A stretch of DNA of 64,000 nucleotides from 2-02-FULL-48-14 sp964356195 (GTDB taxonomy: Bacteria; Patescibacteriota; Gracilibacteria; UBA1369; 2-02-FULL-48-14), in contig CAYHGP010000005.1 in assembly GCA_964356195.1 (NCBI GenBank), positions 1-64,000 of the forward strand, in the 5' to 3' direction. Position 1 is the first letter of the stretch. Each line of letters begins with the position of its first letter. A model generated the notes under the pieces. The model worked only from the letters and a program-made list of their open reading frames with translations. It had not been told where the DNA came from and searched no databases. The position numbers were made by a program, and so were the translations under genes. Positions 25,625-34,213 of this stretch are shown here, piece by piece.

Positions 25625-25936
25625 ATGAGTCAGATCCAAAAAATACTACTGGGCATTCTTAGCTTCTGGCCGATCATGAGCTTCATCGGACTTATGATCT
25701 GGCAATCTTTCTTTTTCCAAACATCTACTCTCTCTGAGTTAGTGGTGATTGAAAGACTCTGGACGGTCACGATGATTGTGCAGATTCTCCTTTTGATTTT
25801 TTACATTTGTGATTCACTCAAAAACAAGAAAATCCCGAAGACACAGAAAACGTTCTGGGTTTTGTTGCTGATTTTTTTACATCCGATTACCATGCCCATC
25901 TACTTTTATACTTTTATTTTGAAACGACGTGGCTAA
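25625..25936 (+). CDS. Small membrane protein (about 103 aa)
   Basis: Three hydrophobic helices (LLGILSFWPIMSFIGLMIW; MIVQILLLIFYICDSL; FWVLLLIFLHPITMPIYFY) and a basic end. Not recognised. An in-frame GTG at 25616 is the alternative start. It overlaps metG by 8 nt, so the two are co-transcribed. Confidence 0.6.
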   Translation: MSQIQKILLGILSFWPIMSFIGLMIWQSFFFQTSTLSELVVIERLWTVTMIVQILLLIFYICDSLKNKKIPKTQKTFWVLLLIFLHPITMPIYFYTFILKRRG

Positions 25937-27374
25937 ATTTTATCTTAGCAATGCCATTGCTTACGTGAATGCGGGGCCGCATATGGGGCACGCGCTTGAG
26001 GCGGTTCAGGGGGATGCCCTTACGCGCTACCATCGCATGATTGGCGAAGAGGTGCGTTTTTTGGTGGGAACGGACGAGCATGGGTCGAAGGTGGAGCAAG
26101 TGGCGAAAGAAAAAGGCGTTACCCCGCAGGAATTGGCGGATGCCAACAGTGGTTTGTTTCGGGAAATGCATGAAATGTTCGGATGCGCGAATGATGACTT
26201 TATTCGAACGACGGATGAACGTCATGTGCGAGCGGCTCAGAAAATGTGGAAGAAAATTGATGAGGCCGGAAAGTTTTATGACAAAGAATACGAAGGAAAA
26301 TACTGCACGGGCTGCGAGGCGTTTATTTTGGATAAAGATTTAGTGGAAGGGAAATGCAGCATTCATTTGCGCGAGCCGCAGATTTTGAAAGAGAAAAACA
26401 TTTTCTTCAAACTCTCGGACTATTCAGAGGCGATCAAAGAAAAAGTGAAGTCCGGGGAGTTGGTGATTAAGCCCGAGTCTCGAAAGAATGAGTTTTTATC
26501 TTTCTTGGAAGATGGCTTGCAGGATGTGAGTTTTTCGCGGCCCAAGAAAACTTTAGCGTGGGGCATTGAAGTTCCTGATCACGATGACCAAGTTATGTAT
26601 GTTTGGTGCGATGCGCTGACTAATTATATTTCTGCGATTGGTTATGAAGAAGAAAGCGAGATGTTTAAAAAATGGTGGCCGGCGAATGTCCATCTCATTG
26701 GAAAAGATATTATTCGTTTTCACTGCGGTATTTGGATAGGGATGCTTATGGCGGCCGGTCTTGCTCTGCCGAAAGCGGTTTATGTGCATGGGTTCATCAC
26801 CAGCGAAGGACAGAAGATGAGCAAGTCTCTAGGCAATGTGGTTGATCCTCTTGAGCTCATTAAAGAGTGGGGAAAGGATCCTGTTCGTTATTATCTTCTT
26901 CGTGAAATTCCCAGTGATGACGATGGCGATTTCTCACGTGAAAGGTTTGCGGTGCTGTATCGTGATGAGCTCCAAAACACTATTGGCAACCTGGTTCGTC
27001 GTGTGGTCACTTTGTGTATGAAGAATTTTGAAGGCAAGTTGGAGATTCAAGCAGGGGAGGTGGCAACTGAACTTAAGGCCGCCTGGAGCCGTTACCATGA
27101 ATGTTTCCTCGATTTCGACATTAAAGGCGCGCTGGAAGCTACCGTAGAATTGGCTCGTTTCGCGAATAAATACACTGATGAACAAAAACCTTGGGAACTT
27201 GCGAAAACGGATAAACTGCGTTTGGAGGTGGTGCTTGGGAATCTCATTACGCTGTGTAAGGCCCTTGGAGAAATGCTGGTGCCTGTGATTCCTGAAAGCG
27301 CACAAAAAATCCTGGACCAAGTGGCCCAGGATCAAATTGTTTTGGGAGACGCGTTGTTCCCTGCTAAATCCTAA
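25929..27374 (+). CDS. metG: Methionyl-tRNA synthetase
   Basis: 481 aa, charges tRNA-Met. HIGH variant PHMGHA (about 18-23) and KMSKSLGN (about 297). A zinc knuckle is present (YCTGCEAF ... GKCSIH), only one CxxC set. Compact form ending after the anticodon-binding domain, without the C-terminal EMAP/Trbp domain. The start is a GTG overlapping the upstream gene. Confidence 0.96.
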   Translation: MAKFYLSNAIAYVNAGPHMGHALEAVQGDALTRYHRMIGEEVRFLVGTDEHGSKVEQVAKEKGVTPQELADANSGLFREMHEMFGCANDDFIRTTDERHVRAAQKMWKKIDEAGKFYDKEYEGKYCTGCEAFILDKDLVEGKCSIHLREPQILKEKNIFFKLSDYSEAIKEKVKSGELVIKPESRKNEFLSFLEDGLQDVSFSRPKKTLAWGIEVPDHDDQVMYVWCDALTNYISAIGYEEESEMFKKWWPANVHLIGKDIIRFHCGIWIGMLMAAGLALPKAVYVHGFITSEGQKMSKSLGNVVDPLELIKEWGKDPVRYYLLREIPSDDDGDFSRERFAVLYRDELQNTIGNLVRRVVTLCMKNFEGKLEIQAGEVATELKAAWSRYHECFLDFDIKGALEATVELARFANKYTDEQKPWELAKTDKLRLEVVLGNLITLCKALGEMLVPVIPESAQKILDQVAQDQIVLGDALFPAKS

Positions 27375-27737
27375 TTATTGGCTGACCATTGCTTCTGCAA
27401 GGTCGGCTGCAGTCACTCCGTTGGAAGTGAGAGCGTCGCCACAGGTGGCTTCGAGTTGATCTCGAGCGGCTGCAGAAACCAAGTTGAGTTCTTCTGTACC
27501 CTGAACTTCAGCAAGATAGGTATCGATTTCATCAGGAGAATTGAAGCCGTACTTTGTCATGATGTCTCCGGTCAGGCTTTCAATGTCGGTCATCGTTACA
27601 GATTGATCGAAAAGAAGACAAGCGGTTTCGGCCATTGCCTTTCCGGCGTTTTCAGCTTGGTTGCCTGAAGAAGCTCCGCCGCAAGAGGCGAGAATTATTG
27701 TTGATAGAAGGAGGCTGGCGGTGAATAGCTTTGACAT
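27375..27737 (-). CDS. Small putative lipoprotein
   Basis: 120 aa, lipobox IILASC (Cys about 19), then a small helical acidic domain with two more Cys (ETACLLFD, EATCGDAL) likely to pair. Convergent with metG, stop codons adjacent. Not recognised; abundant Ala/Gly/Ser around the anchor is typical of exposed lipoproteins. Confidence 0.65.
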   Translation of the reverse strand: MSKLFTASLLLSTIILASCGGASSGNQAENAGKAMAETACLLFDQSVTMTDIESLTGDIMTKYGFNSPDEIDTYLAEVQGTEELNLVSAAARDQLEATCGDALTSNGVTAADLAEAMVSQ

Positions 27738-27779
27738 GGATAAAAGGTTAGAAATAAGGGCGATGGAGCGAGTTTACCG

Positions 27780-28199
27780 TCATCGGGCTGATTCGTCCAC
27801 CTGTAAAATAATTTGGATAATCCCTTGCACGATGGCATAAGAAAGCAAGATGATAAGCAGCCCCGCAATGGACCAAAACATTCCTCGTTTCCCCTTTTCG
27901 ATGCGTTCGGATTTTCCAAATGAAAAGATGTAATTTGCCCCGGCGATGATGACGAAAATAATGGTAATGGCTCCCACAAAAAGCAGCACTTGGCTGACCA
28001 GGTTCCCAATAAATAAAATCAGAGTTTGAGTCGCGCGTGTTTCGGGATTGTCATCCGTGGTGCCTTCCGGTGCTACCTCGAAGCTTGGTAAATTGCTGGG
28101 TCTAAGGCCTTCATCCAACTGAATGGCGGCCATGGCTCCTTGCATGAGCCAGAAGAAGCAGGCGCCGGCGAGAACGGTGAGAAAAAGTTTTTTAATCAT
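27780..28199 (-). CDS. T4SS pilin-like (VirB2/TrbC) protein, single unit
   Basis: 139 aa: signal peptide (LFLTVLAGACFFWLM...AMA), acidic linker, then two membrane helices around a basic loop, GKSERIEKGKRGMFWSIAG, ending in SYAIVQGII. Same unit as in the three upstream genes. VirB2/TrbC pilins have this size and topology. ATGA overlap with the gene before it; last of the array. Confidence 0.7.
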   Translation of the reverse strand: MIKKLFLTVLAGACFFWLMQGAMAAIQLDEGLRPSNLPSFEVAPEGTTDDNPETRATQTLILFIGNLVSQVLLFVGAITIIFVIIAGANYIFSFGKSERIEKGKRGMFWSIAGLLIILLSYAIVQGIIQIILQVDESAR

Positions 28200-29062
28200 G
28201 GCTCGTCGGTGTTATTAAAGACATTGTCACCCGTACTTTCGGTGTCTTGGGTGAGATTCAAGGTGGCGATTCCGTAGACCAGGGCGTAACCCAGGGACAC
28301 GAGAGCCAAGGCGATGGCGGAATAAATCATAATGTTTTTTGCCTTGGTGATGTACTCCTCATTTCCACGTCCAATCACCATGAGTGTGCCTCCATACATG
28401 AAGGCGATAAAGATCAAAAAGCCCACCATGTAGATGATGTTGGTGATGACGGCCGGGACGATTTCATCCAGCAAATTTCCGCCGGGAAGGGACACGCGTC
28501 CTTGGTCATCTTGAATGATGTCTTGTTGGCTGGGGAGCAGAATGTTCACGTCGTCTTCCACGTCCACGGCATAGGCCTTGGGAATCCACGTGAAGCTGTT
28601 TCCGTCTTCTTCGTTTGGCAGGGCAACCGAAACCACAATGGAAACAATTGCGTAGGACAAAATCACCACAAGAAGTCCGAGTAGGGAATAGCGGAGATTG
28701 TCTTTTGCCTTAGTGAGCTTTTCATCATTTCCATACGCGGTGAGCATTTGAATGGCGGAGACAAGAATTGCAATGAAGGCCGTAATGGAAAGAATGGCGA
28801 TTCCGATGTTAATGGCGCGAGGGATGGTGGTGTTTAGGATGTAATCTTGCGTTCCAGAACCGGTGGTGCCTACATCGGGGGCTGGGAGAAAATCCGGTAC
28901 GGGAATGCTGGGCTGTACCACGGGGTTTGTCTCTTCTTCCTCGTCATCATCTGCGGCCAGAGTCAGTGGCACAGCGTCATAGTCGGTTAAAGCTAAAAGC
29001 GGCGAAGCCAGGCTGAGCATGAGTACGAGTCCGAGTGTTAATTTGAGCAAGAGGTTTTTCAT
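28196..29062 (-). CDS. T4SS pilin-like protein with two pilin units
   Basis: 288 aa: signal peptide, acidic linker, unit A (IAILSITAFIAILVSAIQML, GNDEKLTKAKDNLRYSLLG, SYAIVSIVV) and unit B (YMVGFLIFIAFMYGGTLMV, GNEEYITKAKNIMIYSAIA, GYALVYGIA). The loop signature (acidic, T/K-K-A-K, then Y/W-S) is shared with all units of the cluster. A tandem pilin fusion of this kind would place four membrane helices in one chain. Confidence 0.7.
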   Translation of the reverse strand: MKNLLLKLTLGLVLMLSLASPLLALTDYDAVPLTLAADDDEEEETNPVVQPSIPVPDFLPAPDVGTTGSGTQDYILNTTIPRAINIGIAILSITAFIAILVSAIQMLTAYGNDEKLTKAKDNLRYSLLGLLVVILSYAIVSIVVSVALPNEEDGNSFTWIPKAYAVDVEDDVNILLPSQQDIIQDDQGRVSLPGGNLLDEIVPAVITNIIYMVGFLIFIAFMYGGTLMVIGRGNEEYITKAKNIMIYSAIALALVSLGYALVYGIATLNLTQDTESTGDNVFNNTDEP

Positions 29063-29641
29063 CAGCTGAAAAATTGAGGGTTGACGGTGTAAAGGATCAG
29101 GGAGGAGAGAAAGAGCAGTACAATTCCTGCAATGGCCTGAAGGATTTTATTTTTTGATTCCGTGATGTCTCCGCTCACTCCGGACATGGAAATCTTTACT
29201 CCTTGCAGGACCATGGTCATAACGGCAATGCCTCCCACGGCGAAGGCGCCCCACATATAAACTTGCTTCACCACCACTTGAATGATTCCCGCTCCGGAAT
29301 CTCCAATAATCCATTGGCGGCGTTCGCAACCTTCTGCGTAGGTATCACAATTGGTATAGGTATCTGTATAAATCGTCACTTCGTCTTCGCAAGTATCATC
29401 GTTGTTAGAAGCCAAGCAGCAATTCCCCGCATAGAGTGAAATGATTTGGTTGTCTGCATCGATGGAAGTGTCCGGGGCGATTATTTCATANNNNNNNNNN
29501 NNNNNNNNNNNNNNNNNNNNNNNNNNNNNNNNNNNNNNNNNNNNNNNNNNNNNNNNNNNNNNNNNNNNNNNNNNNNNNNNNNNNNNNNNNCAGGAAGGCA
29601 AAGAAGGGGGCGAGGAGGAATACGGCGAGGAGTCTTTTCAT
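29062..29641 (-). CDS. T4SS pilin-like protein interrupted by an assembly gap
   Basis: The 5' part is MKRLLAVFLLAPFFAFL (signal peptide, 29641 to 29591), then 100 N, then about 140 residues with a Cys-rich region (CCLASNNDDTC, CDTYAEGC) and a pilin-like end (VWGAFAVGGIAVMTMVL-type helix, ITESKNKILQAIAG, final helix). The two halves are in different nominal frames, but the gap size is arbitrary. Six Cys in the extracytoplasmic part set it apart from its neighbours. Starts 8 nt after the stop of the preceding pilin. Confidence 0.65.
29491..29590. other. Assembly gap (100 N)
   Basis: Inside the third pilin-like gene; flanks do not overlap. Confidence 0.99.
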
Positions 29642-29649
29642 GGTGGCGC

Positions 29650-30066
29650 TTAGTAGAAAAATGACTGAACGAAGGCTACTATAAAATAGGCTAAAAAGGC
29701 CAGGACAACTCCGAAAATAGATTGGGTTAGAATCCCTTTTGCTTTCTCCACTTGGCTCTCTTCTCCGCCTGCTGTCACCATCATGAAACCGCCGTACATA
29801 ATCATCACAAAGGCAAAAGTTCCTATGAGCAGAGTCAAAATGTTGATGGCGCGGAGAATAATGGCTCCGGCAATGGAAGTGTTTTTCGTATTGGCTTCTT
29901 CTTCGAGGTTTTCCCTGAGGTCGGTGCTGTTATCTACATTGTCAGAGGTGGTGTCGGTTACCTCCAAGACTTCGAAAACAGGAAAGCTGTCGTAGTTGGA
30001 CGCTAGAGTTAGGGGGATACTATTTAAACAGAAGATGAGAGCAAGGACGGCGAGGAATTTTCTCAT
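29650..30066 (-). CDS. T4SS pilin-like protein nested at the end of the ATPase frame
   Basis: 138 aa from the ATG at 30066: signal peptide (KFLAVLALIFCLNSIPLTLA), acidic linker, helix pair around GGEESQVEKAKGILTQSIFG, final LAYFIVAFVQSFFY. In frame with the ATPase upstream, no stop between. TATAAT lies 6 bases before the ATG with TTGAAG 17 bp further, so a leaderless mRNA would start at this ATG. First pilin unit of the array. Confidence 0.7.
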   Translation of the reverse strand: MRKFLAVLALIFCLNSIPLTLASNYDSFPVFEVLEVTDTTSDNVDNSTDLRENLEEEANTKNTSIAGAIILRAINILTLLIGTFAFVMIMYGGFMMVTAGGEESQVEKAKGILTQSIFGVVLAFLAYFIVAFVQSFFY

Positions 30067-32121
30067 GTGTTTATTATACCTGTTTTTGATCTTTTCTTCA
30101 ACCAGGGAAACCCGGCGACCGTAGCGCTGGAGCGAGCATTTTTGGAGTTGGTCGAGTGGCGCGTCGTTTTGCAAGGCTGGTTTTGGAAGGTCCAGGCGGA
30201 AAAGAGGAAGAGGTGCTTGGTGGCGCAAGAGCTTTGCATAGGCTTGGAACGGGGCCAGCGCCGTGAGGTCTTCTTCCACGAGACCGAGAGAAGGTGCGAG
30301 AATTTCGGCATCTTGGAAACTGGTACGGAAACAGAGCAGCGACCCAACGTTTCCCAGCACCGCATCCTGAATTTCCTCCGCCACTTGAGTTAGATACTGA
30401 TGGGCCAGGGTGAGGGCGAGTCCGTATTTTCTAGATTCGGAGAGCATACCGAGCAAAGTTTTGGTGCTGAAATTTTGGAACTCGTCGAGGGTGATACACA
30501 CGGTTTCGCGGTTTTCGAGGGTGCGGTCGGCGCGTTTGAGAAGGGTGCTTTGAATCATGGAAATGAAAATCATGCCGAGGAGGCGGCTGGCATCTTCCCC
30601 AAGTTTTCCTTTCGACAGACTGATGAGGACAATTTTTTTCTCGGCGAAAGCGGTTTCGAAACTGAATTTGCTGCGGGGCTGGCCGAAAATATTACGCAGC
30701 AGCGGCGTAGTGAGTAGTGGCCCGACTTTGTTGAGAATGGGAGCGATGTGTTCTTGACGGGTTTTGGAATCCAGCATGAGAAATTCTTCCTCAAAAAAGC
30801 GGTGGAGTTCCAGGTTGTCGGTGTGGCGAAGCAGCTCGCGGCAAGTTTTTTCGTTGGTGAGGAGTCGTGGAAGGTCGAGCAGCGTGGTGTTGGGGGCGTG
30901 GATGAGGAGGAGCAGCGCGTTTCTGAGGATGTATTCGAGCCGCGGGCCCCAAGAGCCTTTGGAAAGGGCTTCGAACATTTCCACAAGAGCGGAGGTTTTG
31001 AGGTTTGCATTTTCGCCCGCGCGACATTCGAGCGGGTTCAAGGCCAGTGGAAATTCGGCGACGCTGGGGTCGAGTAGAATCACGTCTTTGTGTTTTTCCG
31101 GTGGAAGGATTTTGAGGGCGTCTGTAATGAGGTCGCCGTGCGGGTCGAGCAGAACGATGGCGCGGTTTTGGCGTGCATCTTCAGCAAACAAATGGAGCAG
31201 CGCGGTCGATTTTCCCATGCCGGTTTTCCCCACGAGGTAGAGATGACGCTTGCGATCTTCTTCATCGATGAGGAGTGGATTGCCGGTTGGCGGTGGAAGG
31301 TAGGCGGTGGCTTCGGTGTGAAGCTCGGCGGCGTGAGTTTTGGCCGTGGGTGGGCTGAGCAGCGTGGCGAGTTCTTCGGCACTGAGGATTAGAGTGCCGG
31401 GTTTTTTGCGAACGTGAAGCTCGCCCAGGTATGGCAGTGTGAAGCCGTTCCAAAATTCTTTGAACGGGTGGGTGAGGGTTATTGTGACCTTGAATAGTGG
31501 GCGAGAAAGTTTGTCGAGGACGGCGCGGCGCGGGTCTTCACGTTCATGAAGGGACTCCGTCTGCTCTTGGGCTTCTTTTTGCGTGGAAGGGTGGAGGAAA
31601 GTGCGGCGAATTAAAGGCCCGAGAAAACGTCTCAAAGTTATGCGGAACCACCCGCGACTTTCCCACTGGTCGAAGCGACGTTCGGGCTCGAAGTGGAGTT
31701 TCTTGGCTTTTTTGAGGGCGCGTTCGCGGCGGCGTTCGGAAATGGTGGTCCACTCAAAAGTAATGCGGGCACCGGGTGTTTTGGCCATGAGCGGGAGCAG
31801 CTGGTCGAGTGGAGCGATGTGGGTTTTTTGAGTGCGGTCTTCAAATTGCGAATAACGCTTGATGGGAAGCAGCGGTCCTTTGGGCTGGTGGAGAAAATAT
31901 TGTGTGGCGGTGGTTTCGGAGGGGCTTGCTTGTGAAGCAGGAACGCAGCGTGAGCCGGGAAGATGAGAACTGAGATCTTCGCTGCAGAGGAGTGCGATTT
32001 TTTGGTCGTTCTCTTGTAGGACAAAACTTACCGGACGGCGGAGTTTCTGGATGGTGTGCAGCCAGTGTTCGAGAAGTTGCGGAGAGTACTCACGCGTTTC
32101 GCAGAGTTTGAGGAGATGCAT
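29650..32121 (-). CDS. VirD4/TraG-like ATPase whose frame runs into a T4SS pilin
   Basis: 823-codon frame. Residues 1-280 are a basic N-terminal region; a P-loop ATPase follows (Walker A LVGKTGMGKSTALLHL, about 298-305; LLDPHGDLI; Walker B CITLDEFQNFSTKTLLG, about 542-550; LTLAHQYLTQV), as in T4SS coupling proteins and TraM-recognition ATPases. No stop separates residue 685 from M686, which begins a signal peptide and a VirB2-like pilin. Either a fusion is made or M686 is a separate start; a promoter at 30073-30101 supports the latter. The gene's own start follows TAGAGT by 6 bases. No VirB4, VirB6 or relaxase lies nearby. Confidence 0.8.
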   Translation of the reverse strand: MHLLKLCETREYSPQLLEHWLHTIQKLRRPVSFVLQENDQKIALLCSEDLSSHLPGSRCVPASQASPSETTATQYFLHQPKGPLLPIKRYSQFEDRTQKTHIAPLDQLLPLMAKTPGARITFEWTTISERRRERALKKAKKLHFEPERRFDQWESRGWFRITLRRFLGPLIRRTFLHPSTQKEAQEQTESLHEREDPRRAVLDKLSRPLFKVTITLTHPFKEFWNGFTLPYLGELHVRKKPGTLILSAEELATLLSPPTAKTHAAELHTEATAYLPPPTGNPLLIDEEDRKRHLYLVGKTGMGKSTALLHLFAEDARQNRAIVLLDPHGDLITDALKILPPEKHKDVILLDPSVAEFPLALNPLECRAGENANLKTSALVEMFEALSKGSWGPRLEYILRNALLLLIHAPNTTLLDLPRLLTNEKTCRELLRHTDNLELHRFFEEEFLMLDSKTRQEHIAPILNKVGPLLTTPLLRNIFGQPRSKFSFETAFAEKKIVLISLSKGKLGEDASRLLGMIFISMIQSTLLKRADRTLENRETVCITLDEFQNFSTKTLLGMLSESRKYGLALTLAHQYLTQVAEEIQDAVLGNVGSLLCFRTSFQDAEILAPSLGLVEEDLTALAPFQAYAKLLRHQAPLPLFRLDLPKPALQNDAPLDQLQKCSLQRYGRRVSLVEEKIKNRYNKHMRKFLAVLALIFCLNSIPLTLASNYDSFPVFEVLEVTDTTSDNVDNSTDLRENLEEEANTKNTSIAGAIILRAINILTLLIGTFAFVMIMYGGFMMVTAGGEESQVEKAKGILTQSIFGVVLAFLAYFIVAFVQSFFY
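30073..30101 (-). promoter_or_regulatory. Leaderless promoter inside the ATPase frame
   Basis: Minus strand TTGAAG (30096-30101), 17 bp, consensus TATAAT (30073-30078), 6 bases, ATG at 30066. Would drive the pilin array independently of the ATPase. Confidence 0.8.
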
Positions 32122-32127
32122 AAAAGA

Positions 32128-32157
32128 ACTCTAACTCGACTCCTCTGGATTTGTCAG
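32128..32157 (-). promoter_or_regulatory. Promoter of the VirD4-like ATPase gene
   Basis: Minus strand CTGACA (32152-32157), 18 bp, TAGAGT (32128-32133), 6 bases, ATG at 32121. Confidence 0.55.
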
Positions 32158-32188
32158 CTCAGAGGGATTTTCCTTATCTGCAAATGGC

Positions 32189-32208
32189 GTTGTCGGAGGA
32201 GTGACAAC
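32189..32208. repeat. Short inverted repeat GTTGTC-N8-GACAAC, copy 2
   Basis: GTTGTCGGAGGAGTGACAAC, one base different from the copy at 1659-1678. Lies between dusB and the ATPase gene, about 30 bp behind the ATPase -35. Confidence 0.5.
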
Positions 32209-32213
32209 AGGTC

Positions 32214-33230
32214 TTAAAATTCATTTTTCACCATCGGTAGTACGATGACGCCTTCTGTGTCGCCAATTTTTTCGAGGACTTCGTATAAAACGGCCTTGGC
32301 TTCCGCAAGGGTAGAAAGGTTCACCACTTTGGCGCGGTATTCGCTGGCGCCGTCGAAGCCGCGGATGAGGTTCACAAAGTGTTTGCGCATTTCCTTCATG
32401 CCGCGTTCTTCACCCTTGGATTCCACGCAGAGTTCGGCGTGACGGAGGTAGGTGGGAAGTTTTTCGGCAAAGGTTTTTGGAGAGATGTAGGTTTCTCCAT
32501 ACAAGGCTGCTGCGATTTCCGCCATGACCCACGGATTTCCCATGGTACCACGGCCCACCATGACGCCGTCGAGGTTGCCTAGTTTTTGAACCGCATCTTC
32601 CGCGCTGCGAATGTCACCATTTCCAATAACGGCAATACCGACGTTTCTCTTTACCTCGTAAATGGGTTCCCAGTCGGCTTTTCCCAGGTACATTTGTTTG
32701 GCGGTGCGTCCGTGGATGCTGAGCAGGCTGATGCCCGCACTTTCTAAATCTTTACAAAATTGAATGAACCACGGAAGGTCGAGTTGGTCGGAACCGATGC
32801 GGGTTTTTACGGACACGGGAAGTTTGGTGGCTTTCACTGTGGCTTCCACAAGTTTCACAGCGTGGCAGGGGTTTTTCAAAAGAGCGCTGCCGTGGTCGCT
32901 CGAAACAACTTTTTTGGCGGGACAGCCCATGTTGATGTCGATGGCGTCGATGCCCATGGCTTCAATGCGCCTCGCCGCTTCGGCAAAATGCTCCGGCTTT
33001 TTTCCGAAAATTTGGGCGACTAAGGGGCGTTCTTCATCCGGGTTAAAATCCAGCTGCTTGAGCGTCATTTTGCTGTCGTAGGCAAGACCGTCGGCGCTGG
33101 TGAATTCGGTAAAACAAATGGTGCGTGGCTCGATGCCCTTCACGAGTTGGCGGTAAGCGGTGTCGGTGTAGCCGGCCATTGGGGCAAGCGCAAGAATCGG
33201 GCGCTTTGCGCCGGTCCAAGAAAACGGCAT
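32214..33230 (-). CDS. dusB: tRNA-dihydrouridine synthase
   Basis: 338-aa FMN enzyme that reduces uridine in the tRNA D-loop. TIM-barrel motifs: LALAPMAGYTDTAYRQ at the N-terminus, catalytic-Cys region INMGCPAKKVVSSDHGSALL, SVKTRIGSD, SIHGRTAKQMYLG and IGNGDI. DusB subtype inferred from the overall pattern. Its ATG follows the stop of the upstream gene by 1 nt. Confidence 0.93.
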   Translation of the reverse strand: MPFSWTGAKRPILALAPMAGYTDTAYRQLVKGIEPRTICFTEFTSADGLAYDSKMTLKQLDFNPDEERPLVAQIFGKKPEHFAEAARRIEAMGIDAIDINMGCPAKKVVSSDHGSALLKNPCHAVKLVEATVKATKLPVSVKTRIGSDQLDLPWFIQFCKDLESAGISLLSIHGRTAKQMYLGKADWEPIYEVKRNVGIAVIGNGDIRSAEDAVQKLGNLDGVMVGRGTMGNPWVMAEIAAALYGETYISPKTFAEKLPTYLRHAELCVESKGEERGMKEMRKHFVNLIRGFDGASEYRAKVVNLSTLAEAKAVLYEVLEKIGDTEGVIVLPMVKNEF

Positions 33231-33231
33231 A

Positions 33232-34140
33232 TTAGTAGTTGGGGTTCACTTTGGGCCCGCCTTCTGTTCCGTCAGTATCTGGGGCCGGCTCCGGATTTTT
33301 TCCTGCATTTTCAATAGCTTCGGTGACGGCATCTTCATCGCCTCCAATAAAGGTCACATTGGCCTGTTCGTAGTTACGGTAATCGGAATAGTTTTTCACT
33401 GGCGCGCCTTTGGTCCAGGCGTAGCCGAAGCCTTTGCTGTCTTCAAACAATCCGGAAAGGATGTAGACGGAGTTGGCTCCACCGATGCCGCTGTATACAG
33501 CGTAGACATAACCAAAAGGTTTGCCGGCTTTGTCGATTTCACCTTGGCGAGGATCGGAGGGAACTTCGCTGATGTTTTCGCTTTTCACTAAAGCGGCCTG
33601 GAGTTGGTCCACGGAAGGATAGGCGCCATTTGCTGATTTATATTGATCCAGGGCCGTGGCGATGACGGTGAGATCATTCAGACGTTCTTCGTTTTCCTCC
33701 AAATAGCTGCGATCGTCTGGCAAATTACTGGTGATATTGGCTTGAATATCTTGCGCACGGTCTCTGTTGGCAACCCACCAAATGGTAGCTCCTCCTACAA
33801 ATACAACTACCACGGCCGGAATGAGCATGGCTAAGAATAGTTTGCGTTTTTCGTAGCGATTTTCGGAGGCACTTTGGGTTTTAAGAGCTTCTTCCGGTGT
33901 CTTTTCTACCTGAAGAGTCGCGAGCGGGTCGTAAGGGGCGGGGTCTGCAGGTTTGTTTGGAGAGTGTTTGAGATGACGTTTCTCTTCCGCTTGTTTCAAC
34001 AAAGAAAGCGCTCGTTGATTTCCGGGTTCAATCATTAAAATTTCCTGGCAACCTTGTACCACTTTGTCGAATTCGCCGGCGTTTAACCAGGATTGCACGT
34101 GATTGAGGGCCTCTATAACACTGATTTCGCTGTTTTCCAT
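33232..34140 (-). CDS. Membrane-anchored protein with short TPR-like head
   Basis: 302 aa. N-terminal helical pair (VIEALNHVQSWLNAGEFDKV, CQEILMIEPGNQRALSLL) like one TPR unit, basic linker, one membrane helix (FLAMLIPAVVVVFVGGATIWWV), then an extracytoplasmic domain resembling the globular part of GspG-like pseudopilins (ATALDQYKSANGAYPSVDQL, PSDPRQG), and a Pro/acidic tail. ATG 6 bases after TAGTAT, so probably leaderless. Function unknown; the pseudopilin-like domain hints at the cell envelope. Confidence 0.65.
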   Translation of the reverse strand: MENSEISVIEALNHVQSWLNAGEFDKVVQGCQEILMIEPGNQRALSLLKQAEEKRHLKHSPNKPADPAPYDPLATLQVEKTPEEALKTQSASENRYEKRKLFLAMLIPAVVVVFVGGATIWWVANRDRAQDIQANITSNLPDDRSYLEENEERLNDLTVIATALDQYKSANGAYPSVDQLQAALVKSENISEVPSDPRQGEIDKAGKPFGYVYAVYSGIGGANSVYILSGLFEDSKGFGYAWTKGAPVKNYSDYRNYEQANVTFIGGDEDAVTEAIENAGKNPEPAPDTDGTEGGPKVNPNY

Positions 34141-34213
34141 GTGAAAATACTAGCAGATTCACGTTCTAAGTGAAAGTCGAACTCATAGCTCACACTCTCG
34201 CTCCGCTCGAGGG

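Noticed and set aside
29062..29601. Start of the third pilin-like gene at 29601
   Set aside because: That frame begins at the gap edge by chance; the signal peptide from 29641 fits the array and the spacing from the upstream stop.
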